A stretch of 16,963 nt of DNA, taken from positions 1 through 16,963 of the forward strand of contig JAUPWK010000040.1 in the NCBI GenBank assembly GCA_030916555.1. The letters are read 5' to 3'. The translations under genes and the position numbers were made by a program. The DNA comes from Patescibacteria group bacterium. Its GTDB lineage: Bacteria > Patescibacteriota > Patescibacteriia > UBA9934. Below the pieces are notes generated by a model. It did not search any database and was not told the DNA's origin. It was given only the letters and a program-made list of their open reading frames with translations. The stretch's first letter is position 1; the number at the start of each line of letters is the position of its first letter. Of this stretch, positions 1-6,086 are shown one piece after another.

Positions 1-1
1 G

Positions 2-958
2 GAAATTCACGGAGTGGTTGGTTTGACGCCATCATTCATTTCTCGACTCCTGACTTTTGTTGGACCAATTACTGTTGAGGGTCAAACGTTTACCGATGAA
101 AATATCGCTGACCTGCTTGAATATCAGGTTGAAAAAGGATTTGAAGCGAACGGCATTCCACTTGAGCAGCGTAAGGAAATTGTAAGTACTCTTACGGACG
201 AACTAGTTGAGAAATTATTGGATCTACCGCCGTCATCATGGCCGGGTTTGTTTAAAATTTTGCATGAAGGTTTTGATGAAAAGGAGTTTGCGCTCATGAG
301 TTTTGATGACAAGACGCAGACCGCGCTTGAGGATAACAATTGGGCAGGGACTTTAAATGCAGCTTCAGCTGATGATGTTCTCATGGTTGTGGACGCAAAT
401 ATGGCCGCACTGAAGACTGATCCTGTGGTTGATCGTGAAGTCACGTATTCAATTGTGAAGCACGGGACGGGGTATAGAGCTACAACGAATATTAAATATA
501 TTCACCACGGGGGATTTGATTGGAAGACAACGCGATACCGTACGTATACTCGTTTGTACGTACCGTCCGGCTCTACTTTGATATCTTCAAGCGGAAGCTT
601 GAGAGACGATAAGACACGCAATCCAGGCTTGGTTCCTGGGCAGATAACGGTTGAGAATGAGTTTGGAATGACGAGTTTTGGTGGTTTTATTGCTATTGAG
701 CCCGGACAGTCAGGAACTTTAAGTTTTACCTATGACCTGCCTTCAAGTGTTGTAAGTGCTATTGATCGTGGAGATTATCGATTGTTAGCCATAAAGCAGT
801 TGGGGGCAGGGGATAACCTTTTGACCCTCAACTTAGACTTTGATACGACGGTGACGTCGGCTGAACCTGGAGAAGAGGTTGAAAACTTTGGTGATAATCG
901 CTACCAAGTGACAACTGAGCTGAATACCGATAAACTCTTTACGGTACACACGAGATAA
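2..958 (+). CDS. DUF4012 domain protein, C-terminal part (5' end outside window)
   Basis: The reading frame is open from base 2 with no start of its own, so this is the last 318 residues of a larger protein. The opening residues (EIHGVVGLTPSF, then a VGPITVEGQTFT-like stretch and LEYQVEKGF) resemble the conserved core of DUF4012 proteins, which are common in CPR bacteria and Actinobacteria, usually carry an N-terminal membrane segment and often sit in polysaccharide or envelope loci. Their biochemical function is unknown. The C-terminal 150 residues are rich in Thr, Ser, Gly and Val and look beta-rich, as expected of an extracytoplasmic domain. It ends 89 bases before the MreB-like gene on the same strand and is followed by a glycosyltransferase, which fits an envelope role. 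The family call is from memory of the motif pattern; the missing N-terminus cannot be judged. Confidence 0.75.
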   Translation, partial: EIHGVVGLTPSFISRLLTFVGPITVEGQTFTDENIADLLEYQVEKGFEANGIPLEQRKEIVSTLTDELVEKLLDLPPSSWPGLFKILHEGFDEKEFALMSFDDKTQTALEDNNWAGTLNAASADDVLMVVDANMAALKTDPVVDREVTYSIVKHGTGYRATTNIKYIHHGGFDWKTTRYRTYTRLYVPSGSTLISSSGSLRDDKTRNPGLVPGQITVENEFGMTSFGGFIAIEPGQSGTLSFTYDLPSSVVSAIDRGDYRLLAIKQLGAGDNLLTLNLDFDTTVTSAEPGEEVENFGDNRYQVTTELNTDKLFTVHTR

Positions 959-1047
959 TCGGCAGGTGTTGAAATTGACGGCTCGCTGTTCATTGGTGCT
1001 GCCTGTGCGCGACCAGTGCAGTGAACTGTCGAGTTTTGGTAGCGCCT

Positions 1048-2052
1048 ATGTTTAGCAAAAAAATCGGGATTGATTTGGGTACGACAACCGTACTCGTTTA
1101 TGTTCCCAAACGAGGGATCATTATTAATGAGCCCTCAGTGGTGGCTGTTTCTAAATTAGATAAGACAGTGTTAGCGGTGGGAAAGGAGGCTAAAGACATG
1201 TTGGGCCGCACGCCGGATACTATTGTGGCTCGGAGACCGCTTAAAGATGGTGTCATCGCAGATTACAGAACGACAGAGGCGATGTTGCGTTATTTTATTA
1301 ATAAAGCTTTGGGTGGTGTTCGTGTTTTTCGTCCAGAAGTCATGATTGCAGTCCCGGGTGGAATCACCTCAACTGAACGTCGAGCCGTAATTGATGCCGC
1401 TTTGTCTGCAGGAGCTAAGGCGGCGTACATCATTAAGCAGCCAATCGTAGCGGCTATTGGAGCCAATATTCCAATCGGGAGTCCGAATGGACACATGATT
1501 GTGGAAATTGGTGGAGGAACAAGTGAAATGGCGGTTATCTCCCTGGGTGGCATTGTGGCTTCTACCTCTGTGCGTATTGGTGGGGTGAAACTTGATTACG
1601 CCATCATGGAATTCGTTCGCCGTACCTACAACTTAGCCATTGGTGAGCGAACCGCAGAAGATATTAAGATCAAATGTGGGTCGGCTATGTATCTTACGGA
1701 GAAGCTTCGTATGGATGTGAAGGGCCGTGACATGATCACGGGTCTGCCAAAGATCATTGAAGTAACAAGTGATGATGTCACAGAGGCAATCCAACCTTTG
1801 CTTGAGGGTATCATCACCGCTCTGAAGGAGGTGCTAAACCAAACCCCGCCAGAATTATCCGCCGACGTCATGGATAAGGGAATCGTGATTTCTGGGGGTT
1901 CGAGCCAATTGCGTAATCTCGATCGCTTAATCGCGGAAGCCACGAGCGTCCCTACCTACATGGCTGAAGACCCTCAGCTTTGCGTGGCTCGTGGTACGGG
2001 TTTAGCCCTTGAAAATCTTGAAGCTTACAAGCGGAGTTTGTTCAGCAACTAA
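1048..2052 (+). CDS. mreB: MreB-like actin, rod-shape protein
   Basis: Bacterial actin-fold ATPase of the MreB family, expected to form membrane-associated filaments that guide cell-wall synthesis. The 334-residue length is usual. Visible motifs are phosphate-1 (IGIDLGTTT, residues 6-14), the VARRPLKDGVIAD stretch typical of MreB, phosphate-2 (IGGGTSE, 154-160) and the adenosine motif (ISGGSSQL, from 281). I chose the ATG at 1048 rather than the in-frame GTG at 1021 because MFSKKIGIDLG matches the usual MreB N-terminus. No Shine-Dalgarno sequence precedes it. Odd point: the Asp usually found just before the phosphate-2 glycines is Glu (E153). The gene sits between a DUF4012 protein and a glycosyltransferase rather than beside mreC/mreD. 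It could be an MreB paralogue rather than the main copy. Confidence 0.9.
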   Translation: MFSKKIGIDLGTTTVLVYVPKRGIIINEPSVVAVSKLDKTVLAVGKEAKDMLGRTPDTIVARRPLKDGVIADYRTTEAMLRYFINKALGGVRVFRPEVMIAVPGGITSTERRAVIDAALSAGAKAAYIIKQPIVAAIGANIPIGSPNGHMIVEIGGGTSEMAVISLGGIVASTSVRIGGVKLDYAIMEFVRRTYNLAIGERTAEDIKIKCGSAMYLTEKLRMDVKGRDMITGLPKIIEVTSDDVTEAIQPLLEGIITALKEVLNQTPPELSADVMDKGIVISGGSSQLRNLDRLIAEATSVPTYMAEDPQLCVARGTGLALENLEAYKRSLFSN

Positions 2053-2062
2053 TCGCTCACCT

Positions 2063-3193
2063 ATGATCACCTACGGTATCGACGGTACGGCGTTACTACT
2101 CCCTCACCCGACGGGTGTGGAGCGTTACGTTGCTAACGTGTTGCAATCAATGATGAAAATGCCACTCACTCTTTCCGAAGAGCGAGTGGTTTTGTATGCG
2201 CCAAAACCCAAGCCTGATTCATTGGTGTTGCCGGAGGGGTGGTCATGGAAGGAGCTTGGCTTTTGGCTGCCAAAAGGTTGGACGCATATTCGTTTGAGTG
2301 CCGAGTTGCTCGCTCATCCGCCGGATGTGTTTTTTAATCCCGCCCATGAGATCCCGTATTTGCATCGACGAGCCAAGGTGGTCACCACGGTACATGATGT
2401 AGTTTTTCGTCACGCACCAGCAGCTTATCCAGCCGCAAATTTGCGCCGTCAGGAGTGGGCGGTAAAGCGGATTGTGAAGCAAGCTGAAGCTATGCTGGCA
2501 GTTTCTGAAGCTACAAAGAAGGACTTGATTCAGATGTATAAAGTACCTGCTGAAAAAATAACAGTGACGCATTTAGCGCCAGGTGGTTTGGGGGACGCGG
2601 TTTCGGACGCGGCGAATACGCTCAGAAAATATGCGCTAACCCCAGGCATGTACATGATGTATGTGAGTAGGATTGAAGCTAAGAAGAATCCTCAAACGCT
2701 CATCCGGGCTTTTATAGAGCTTCGTCGTCGTTACGGTGTAGGACATCCACTCAAGCTCGTGCTTGTTGGCGATCCTGGTTTTGGTGGTGAAGATGCAAAA
2801 CGTTTGGCACAGACCTCAAATTGTAAGGACGATATTCTATTCCTTGGGTATGTGCCTGATGCTGAGGTAAAAGGCTTACTTGAAAATGCTTTGTGCTTTG
2901 CCTTTCCTTCACTTGGCGAGGGTTTTGGTATCCCAGTACTTGAGGCTATGGTTTGTGGCGCTCCAGCGGTAGTGAGCGATCTCCCCGTACTTCATGAAGT
3001 AGCAGGCGAGGCCGCGTTGTTTGTGCCTCCACTTGATGTTGCAAGGTGGACGGTGGCGCTTGATACTATGCTGATTGATCAAAAACGCCGGGCTGAATTA
3101 GTGGCATTGGGCAAGGAGCGGGTGAAACAATTCACTTGGGACAAAACGGCCGCTACTACGTGGTCGGTGCTTCGCGCTACAGCACATGAATAG
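2063..3193 (+). CDS. GT4-family glycosyltransferase
   Basis: GT-B fold glycosyltransferase of 376 residues, expected to move a sugar from a nucleotide-sugar donor to a lipid-linked or polysaccharide acceptor at the inner face of the membrane. The N-terminal half has the acceptor-side pattern GIDGTAL...PTGVERYV and VTTVHDVVF; the C-terminal half has MMYVSRIEAKKNPQTLIRAF, FLGYVPDAEV and the EX7E-type donor-binding motif GEGFGIPVLEAM. The ATG at 2063 is preferred over upstream in-frame starts because the latter would overlap mreB and add residues unlike the family. It begins 10 bases after the mreB stop and ends 2 bases before the next gene, so mreB, this gene and the regulator probably share a transcript. 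Donor and acceptor cannot be told from sequence. Confidence 0.9.
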   Translation: MITYGIDGTALLLPHPTGVERYVANVLQSMMKMPLTLSEERVVLYAPKPKPDSLVLPEGWSWKELGFWLPKGWTHIRLSAELLAHPPDVFFNPAHEIPYLHRRAKVVTTVHDVVFRHAPAAYPAANLRRQEWAVKRIVKQAEAMLAVSEATKKDLIQMYKVPAEKITVTHLAPGGLGDAVSDAANTLRKYALTPGMYMMYVSRIEAKKNPQTLIRAFIELRRRYGVGHPLKLVLVGDPGFGGEDAKRLAQTSNCKDDILFLGYVPDAEVKGLLENALCFAFPSLGEGFGIPVLEAMVCGAPAVVSDLPVLHEVAGEAALFVPPLDVARWTVALDTMLIDQKRRAELVALGKERVKQFTWDKTAATTWSVLRATAHE

Positions 3194-3195
3194 CT

Positions 3196-3963
3196 ATGCA
3201 GGCAGACTTGCAGCGCGAACTTGAGCAGTTGGGTTTTACGGAACGTCAAGCGTGTATTTATATTACCCTCCTTCGTTTTGGCAAAAGTGGCGCGCAACAA
3301 TTAGCTCTCGCTTCCGGTGTTCCACGCGCTTCTTGTTATGATACTTTGGAGCAATTAAGTAAGCAGGGGCTTGTTCGGGCAGTGGAAGAATCCGGACAGC
3401 AGATGTTTGTTACCGAGCCGCCAGAGCGTATTAACCTCATGCTTGCGCTGCAGCTTGAGGAAGTACAGGCGCGTCGCCGTCGGGCTGAGCTATTTTTACC
3501 CCAACTCTCAGCGCTTACGGGGGACGGAACTGCCAAGCCACGCTTTCGAATTATTAATGACGCAGAAGAGTTGCGAATGCTGCATGAAGAGTATGCGGAT
3601 TTAGATAAGCCTATTTTGCAGATTGTGGGCTATGACGCGTTTCTTGAACTTCACCGAGAATCAGTGGTTCAAGAGCACGCTGAACGCTTGCAGGAGAAGC
3701 GTTCGAAGGGTCGGGCTATTTTAGTTACTGATTCCTTAGTGGATGCTCCTGCGGGATCGGGCTTTGAGGTGCGTTGTGTGCCGGCGGCTATGATGGATGT
3801 GCAGGGAGAAATGACCGTATGTGAAGATCATGTGCTTATGTTTGCGTATACAAAAAACGTTACCGCGATTGAGATTATTTCTCCTGCTATTGCAAGCACC
3901 TGTCGGGCCACACTTGAATTAGCTTGGCAACGGGCGGGGGAGATTGAAAAATTACTTCAATAA
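3196..3963 (+). CDS. TrmB-type winged-helix transcriptional regulator
   Basis: A 255-residue protein whose first 70 residues are a winged helix-turn-helix of the TrmB type: LGFTERQACIYITLLRFGKSGAQQLA, then ASGVPRASCYDTLEQLSKQGLV. A short Arg-rich helix follows (QLEEVQARRRRAEL, a possible coiled-coil dimerisation segment). The rest (about residues 110-255) is an alpha/beta domain with the stretch RIINDAEELRMLHEEY, like the C-terminal domain of many TrmB-like proteins in CPR bacteria and archaea. Classical TrmB binds sugars in this domain; I see no specific sugar-site residues, so the ligand is unknown. The ATG lies 2 bases after the glycosyltransferase stop, which implies co-transcription and perhaps feedback control of this envelope cluster. 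It is the last gene of the plus-strand cluster. Confidence 0.85.
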   Translation: MQADLQRELEQLGFTERQACIYITLLRFGKSGAQQLALASGVPRASCYDTLEQLSKQGLVRAVEESGQQMFVTEPPERINLMLALQLEEVQARRRRAELFLPQLSALTGDGTAKPRFRIINDAEELRMLHEEYADLDKPILQIVGYDAFLELHRESVVQEHAERLQEKRSKGRAILVTDSLVDAPAGSGFEVRCVPAAMMDVQGEMTVCEDHVLMFAYTKNVTAIEIISPAIASTCRATLELAWQRAGEIEKLLQ

Positions 3964-3969
3964 ATCAAA

Positions 3970-3995
3970 AACTCACCGGCCAGAGGCGGTGAGTT
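3970..3995 (-). terminator. Rho-independent terminator of the minus-strand islet genes
   Basis: Nine-base-pair stem (3970-3978 with 3987-3995; core ACTCACCG/CGGTGAGT) around an 8-base loop. Read on the minus strand the stem is followed by TTTTTGATTT, a proper U-tract, so it is placed to stop transcripts of the two genes at 4015-4580. On the plus strand the hairpin follows the TrmB stop by 6 bases but is trailed by TAGGGGGGG, so it would be weak there. Confidence 0.75.
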
Positions 3996-4014
3996 AGGGG
4001 GGGTGGGAGCTTGC

Positions 4015-4215
4015 TCAGATCGAGGCCGAGGTCTCTTGGCTGAGCTTGTCCCATTCAGGCCGGTCGATCTCGTCCAGGTAAGCGGGCGGGACCGGCTTGA
4101 ATACACCGTTCTTCATGTCGATTTCGGCTTGCTCGCAAGCAAGCACGAAATCGATCATCTCCTGCGTGATCGTGGGATCACAGAGGAGGTCGTCGATGTC
4201 GATCCGCTTGATCAC
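4015..4215 (-). CDS. Small acidic protein of unknown function, second gene of a high-GC pair
   Basis: I do not recognise this protein. It has 66 residues, begins VIKRIDIDDLLCDPTITQEM, and is acidic (about 15 Asp/Glu against 6 Lys/Arg), with no membrane segment or signal peptide. The GTG start at 4215 overlaps the stop of the preceding gene as GTGA, which implies translational coupling; a start at 4224 (GTG) is also possible. Codons are strongly biased to G or C at the third position, unlike the surrounding genome. It is followed 19 bases on by a terminator on the same strand. The coupled, small two-gene arrangement resembles toxin-antitoxin or other accessory pairs, but that is only an analogy from layout. 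It is called coding because of codon bias, coupling and the terminator. Confidence 0.6.
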   Translation of the reverse strand: MIKRIDIDDLLCDPTITQEMIDFVLACEQAEIDMKNGVFKPVPPAYLDEIDRPEWDKLSQETSASI

Positions 4216-4580
4216 GAGCACCACGCGTCCGGCAGGCGCCAGGCGCCGCGGTGGTCGTGGGGACGCTTGGCGCCCCGGCGACCCTCACGGATCGCGCACT
4301 TGTTTCCGGGCTTCTTCCGCACACGTTCCCGGCACCTGCCGGAACTTCTCTGCGTTCCCGTGCGCCGGTGGTACACCCTCTCCGCGACGCACTCGTTGTG
4401 CTTGCTGCCCGCGTGCCTGAGCTCGCGGTTGGTGGGGTTGTGGTCGATCTCCCAGCGGTCGAGCTCGCGCCCCTCCTGGAGGAGCCGCAAGCGGTCCTCC
4501 TCGTCGGGGTCGAACCAGGGGTCGAGATCCTCCTCGATCTCGTTGTCCGGGGCCAGTTCCACTTCTCCGTGATAGATCAC
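4212..4580 (-). CDS. Unknown 122-residue protein, acidic front and basic tail, first gene of a high-GC pair
   Basis: I do not recognise this protein. It starts at GTG 4580, preceded at four bases by AAGGAGG, the only textbook Shine-Dalgarno in the window. Residues 1-50 are very acidic (NEIEEDLDPWFDPDEEDR), residues 60-122 very basic and rich in Arg, His and Cys (for example RSSGRCRERVRKKPGNK), a possible nucleic-acid-binding tail. By hand count about nine in ten codons end in G or C along the whole length, including the odd-looking basic tail, which argues that the full frame is translated; flanking genes show no such bias. Plus-strand frames over the same bases are treated as shadows because they lack this start signal. 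It overlaps the next gene by four bases. Signs of transfer are strong: base composition, codon use and ribosome site all differ from the neighbours. Confidence 0.6.
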   Translation of the reverse strand: MIYHGEVELAPDNEIEEDLDPWFDPDEEDRLRLLQEGRELDRWEIDHNPTNRELRHAGSKHNECVAERVYHRRTGTQRSSGRCRERVRKKPGNKCAIREGRRGAKRPHDHRGAWRLPDAWCS

Positions 4581-4584
4581 GGTT

Positions 4585-4591
4585 CCTCCTT
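4585..4591 (-). promoter_or_regulatory. Strong Shine-Dalgarno AAGGAGG before the high-GC gene pair
   Basis: AAGGAGG on the minus strand, four bases from the GTG at 4580. It decides the GTG start. Most other protein genes here lack any recognisable Shine-Dalgarno, so this site is out of character for the genome. Confidence 0.75.
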
Positions 4592-4613
4592 GGGGTGAGC
4601 GGTTAAAGGTACC

Positions 4614-4672
4614 AATCTGAGGTTCAGGGGCTATATCGTAATTGACTATTGAACCAACTGCAAACTCAGATT
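4614..4672. repeat. Interrupted inverted repeat between the high-GC genes and the structured RNA
   Basis: AATCTGAG (4614-4621) pairs with CTCAGATT (4665-4672), and inside it GTTCA (4622-4626) pairs with TGAAC (4650-4654). It lies between two divergent transcription units, so it could be an operator for a dimeric regulator or a hairpin in the leader of the minus-strand genes. No other gene is seen in 4581-5162; that gap holds this repeat, the structured RNA candidate and the holB promoter. Confidence 0.55.
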
Positions 4673-4680
4673 GCTATCTT
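4672..4680 (+). promoter_or_regulatory. Possible extended -10 promoter for the structured RNA
   Basis: TGCTATCTT fits an extended -10 box (TGn then TATCTT, four of six matches). Transcription would begin near 4687, a dozen bases before the first long stem at 4700. There is no good -35 box at the right distance, and the box overlaps the inverted repeat at 4614-4672. Weak by itself; it is listed because holB uses the same kind of box. Confidence 0.3.
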
Positions 4681-4699
4681 CAACCTTGTGCTTCTTGCA

Positions 4700-4997
4700 A
4701 ATAAACGTCTTTATATTTTCCGAGACGAGGCGCGGGGAAGATTTTTCTGAGGCGTATGTAACCATACGGTGAAGAAAAATCGGGGCCCCGCAACAAAGTA
4801 TCGGGAAATATAAAGCGTTTATTCTCAAGGCTTCGGAAAGAAGGGGCTCAGTGATCAGCCGAAGTTGATATGAGCCGTGATGCGGCGCGGTGCCAAGAGT
4901 CAGCCGGAGCCAAGTCCGGTACCCCCGCACCGATCGGGGGGCTGGTGATGCCAACCCCGTCCGACCATCTCTCCTCCCCGAAGCTTTGAGAATAAAC
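4700..4997 (+). ncRNA. Candidate structured non-coding RNA with two long hairpin domains
   Basis: Domain 1 (4700-4823): 4700-4707 pairs with 4816-4823, then after a bulged T4708, 4709-4723 pairs with 4801-4815, 23 pairs in all. Nested inside are GCGGGG/CCCCGC (4732-4737, 4786-4791), GATTTTTCT/AGAAAAATC (4740-4748, 4773-4781) and CGTATG-TAAC-CATACG (4753-4768). Domain 2 (4817-4997): twenty consecutive pairs, 4817-4836 with 4978-4997, enclosing small hairpins (4845-4850/4871-4876; 4904-4908/4915-4919). Two non-Watson-Crick positions, T4719-G4805 and G4829-T4985, are G-U pairs in a plus-strand RNA but A-C mismatches on the minus strand, so the plus strand is the likely transcript. No convincing reading frame fits. 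It does not match tmRNA, RNase P or SRP RNA by the motifs I know; 6S-like RNA is possible only in general shape. A DNA-level role, such as a mobile-element end, cannot be excluded. Confidence 0.55.
4817..4823 (+). repeat. Strand shared by both long hairpins (possible switch)
   Basis: GTTTATT here can pair with AATAAAC at 4700-4706, closing domain 1, or with AATAAAC at 4991-4997, closing domain 2. The two pairings exclude each other at these seven bases, so the RNA could exchange strands between two folds. Seen directly in the sequence; a switching role is inference. Confidence 0.5.
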
Positions 4998-5061
4998 AAG
5001 GGAGTAATTTTTGAAGCAACCGAATAGGATAACAGAAAATTGCTCTTTTGTCAAGTCAAAA

Positions 5062-5083
5062 AGGCAATTTATTGCCTAATTTT
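5062..5083 (+). terminator. Possible weak terminator downstream of the structured RNA
   Basis: AGGCAA-TTTA-TTGCCT (5062-5077) followed by AATTTT. The stem is only six pairs. On the minus strand the same hairpin is followed by TTTTT-GA, so it may act in either direction. It would end a transcript begun near 4687 at about 400 nt. Confidence 0.4.
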
Positions 5084-5143
5084 AGCCAAATAATACTCAT
5101 TCCAAAGCTGAGGGTAATTGGACTGTATTGCAGGGGGCCTGCG

Positions 5144-5152
5144 TGTTATACT
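5144..5152 (+). promoter_or_regulatory. Extended -10 promoter of holB, probable leaderless mRNA
   Basis: TGTTATACT is an extended -10 box (TGn plus TATACT, five of six matches). A start seven bases on falls near 5159, only about four bases before the ATG at 5163. That supports 5163 as the holB start and implies an almost leaderless message. No -35 box with normal spacing is seen, as is usual with extended -10 promoters. Confidence 0.6.
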
Positions 5153-5162
5153 TTTTCTAACT

Positions 5163-6062
5163 ATGGCGTTTGCGGATTTGATTGGTCATGAACAACAAAC
5201 AGCCTATTTTACAAGGGTTTTAGAGCAAGGAACGATTGCTCATGCTTATGTATTGTTTGGGCCAGAAGGAGTTGGAAAACGGGCGTTGGCAGAGCGTGTA
5301 ATCGCGGCCTTTTTGGGTGCAGAGCTGAGCCGTTTGGCGGCTCATCCTGATGTGATTATGATTGCACGCCCCGTGGATGAAAAAACTGGCGAAAAAAAGC
5401 GTCAAATCCCGCTTGAATATGTGCGTGCCGCCTGTGACCGATTGGCGCTTTCTGCAGTTGGAGGTAAGAAAGTCGTACTCATTGAAGACGCGGATACCAT
5501 GACGGTTCAGGCTCAGAACGCGCTACTAAAGACGCTTGAAGAGCCCTCAGGTAACGCACTCATTGTGCTTTTGGCGGAAGATCGACAGCGTTTGTTGCGT
5601 ACGATCATGTCTCGTTCTGTTCCGGTGACGTTGTCACGACTCTCTACGGCGGGCATCGCTCAAGCGCTTCGTGATCGAGGTTTTGCGGATAAAGTAGCGG
5701 AAGAAGCGGCGAGGCGTTCTGCGGGTAGGCCAGGCGTAGCTCTTAGGCTTGCGGATGCCGATACACTCATGGAGGCAAGAAAGCGAGATGTGGAAATTTC
5801 AGCCTTTATTACGGGTGCTCGTCATGAGCGCATGAGAACGATTTCAACGCTCGTGAAGGGCGATGACGCAAAGAGTGCAGATGGTCGAGAGCAATGGTTG
5901 CTTGATCTGTGTGAGGCTGTGCACGCCAAATTGCACACAGATGAAGTTGAGGGTGTTCGCTATGTCCCTGGATTAGCGGCTATACTAGAGGCTAGAGAGG
6001 CACTCCGCGAAAATGCGAATGCGTCCCTAGCACTGGAGCGTATCGCCTTAGCCTTGCCTTAA
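5163..6062 (+). CDS. holB: DNA polymerase III delta' subunit (clamp-loader ATPase family)
   Basis: Clamp-loader subunit that helps load the sliding clamp during replication. The 299 residues show the delta'/gamma order: FADLIGHEQQ and AHAYVLFGPEGVGKR with a Walker A-like loop (33-40), VVLIEDAD Walker B-like (104-111), AQNALLKTLEEPSGN (117-131), and the arginine-finger region IMSRSVPV (148-155). The lysine of Walker A is kept but the next residue is Arg, as in non-hydrolysing delta' subunits. The zinc-binding cysteines usually found after Walker A are absent, and the usual SRC is SRS. The start at ATG 5163 is preferred to the in-frame TTG at 5118 because MAFADLIGHEQQ matches the family and the promoter box lies between the two. 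It is the first gene of a plus-strand series with its own promoter. Confidence 0.9.
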   Translation: MAFADLIGHEQQTAYFTRVLEQGTIAHAYVLFGPEGVGKRALAERVIAAFLGAELSRLAAHPDVIMIARPVDEKTGEKKRQIPLEYVRAACDRLALSAVGGKKVVLIEDADTMTVQAQNALLKTLEEPSGNALIVLLAEDRQRLLRTIMSRSVPVTLSRLSTAGIAQALRDRGFADKVAEEAARRSAGRPGVALRLADADTLMEARKRDVEISAFITGARHERMRTISTLVKGDDAKSADGREQWLLDLCEAVHAKLHTDEVEGVRYVPGLAAILEAREALRENANASLALERIALALP

Positions 6063-6086
6063 TATCGCTCAAAATTTATTCAACGT

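Noticed and set aside
958..1048. GGCAG/CTGCC inverted repeat as a terminator before mreB
   Set aside because: The arms are five bases and far apart, with no U-tract; not above chance.
4500..4540. T-loop-like GGTTCGACC on the minus strand, suggesting a tRNA or tmRNA
   Set aside because: The flanking bases do not pair into a T stem and the stretch is coding for WFDPDEED in the high-GC gene.
4003..4598. Plus-strand open frames opposite the high-GC gene pair
   Set aside because: High GC keeps several frames open. The minus strand has the Shine-Dalgarno, G/C third positions, coupled start-stop and terminator; the plus frames have none of these.
4700..4997. tmRNA, RNase P RNA or SRP RNA at this locus
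   Set aside because: The signature motifs I know for these (tRNA-like ends, GAGGAAAGTCC, GGAAGGAAGCAG) are absent.
4646..4999. Minus-strand open frame of 117 codons across the structured region
   Set aside because: It runs through both arms of the long hairpins, has mixed composition and no start signal; the pairing explains the bases better than coding does.
3965..5062. TCAAAAA at 3965-3971 and 5056-5062 as a target-site duplication of an insertion
   Set aside because: Seven bases of mostly A are likely by chance and no integrase, transposase or terminal repeats are seen. Kept only as something to compare with relatives.
5118..5162. Upstream TTG start for holB adding 15 residues
   Set aside because: The added residues do not fit the family and the extended -10 promoter lies inside this stretch.
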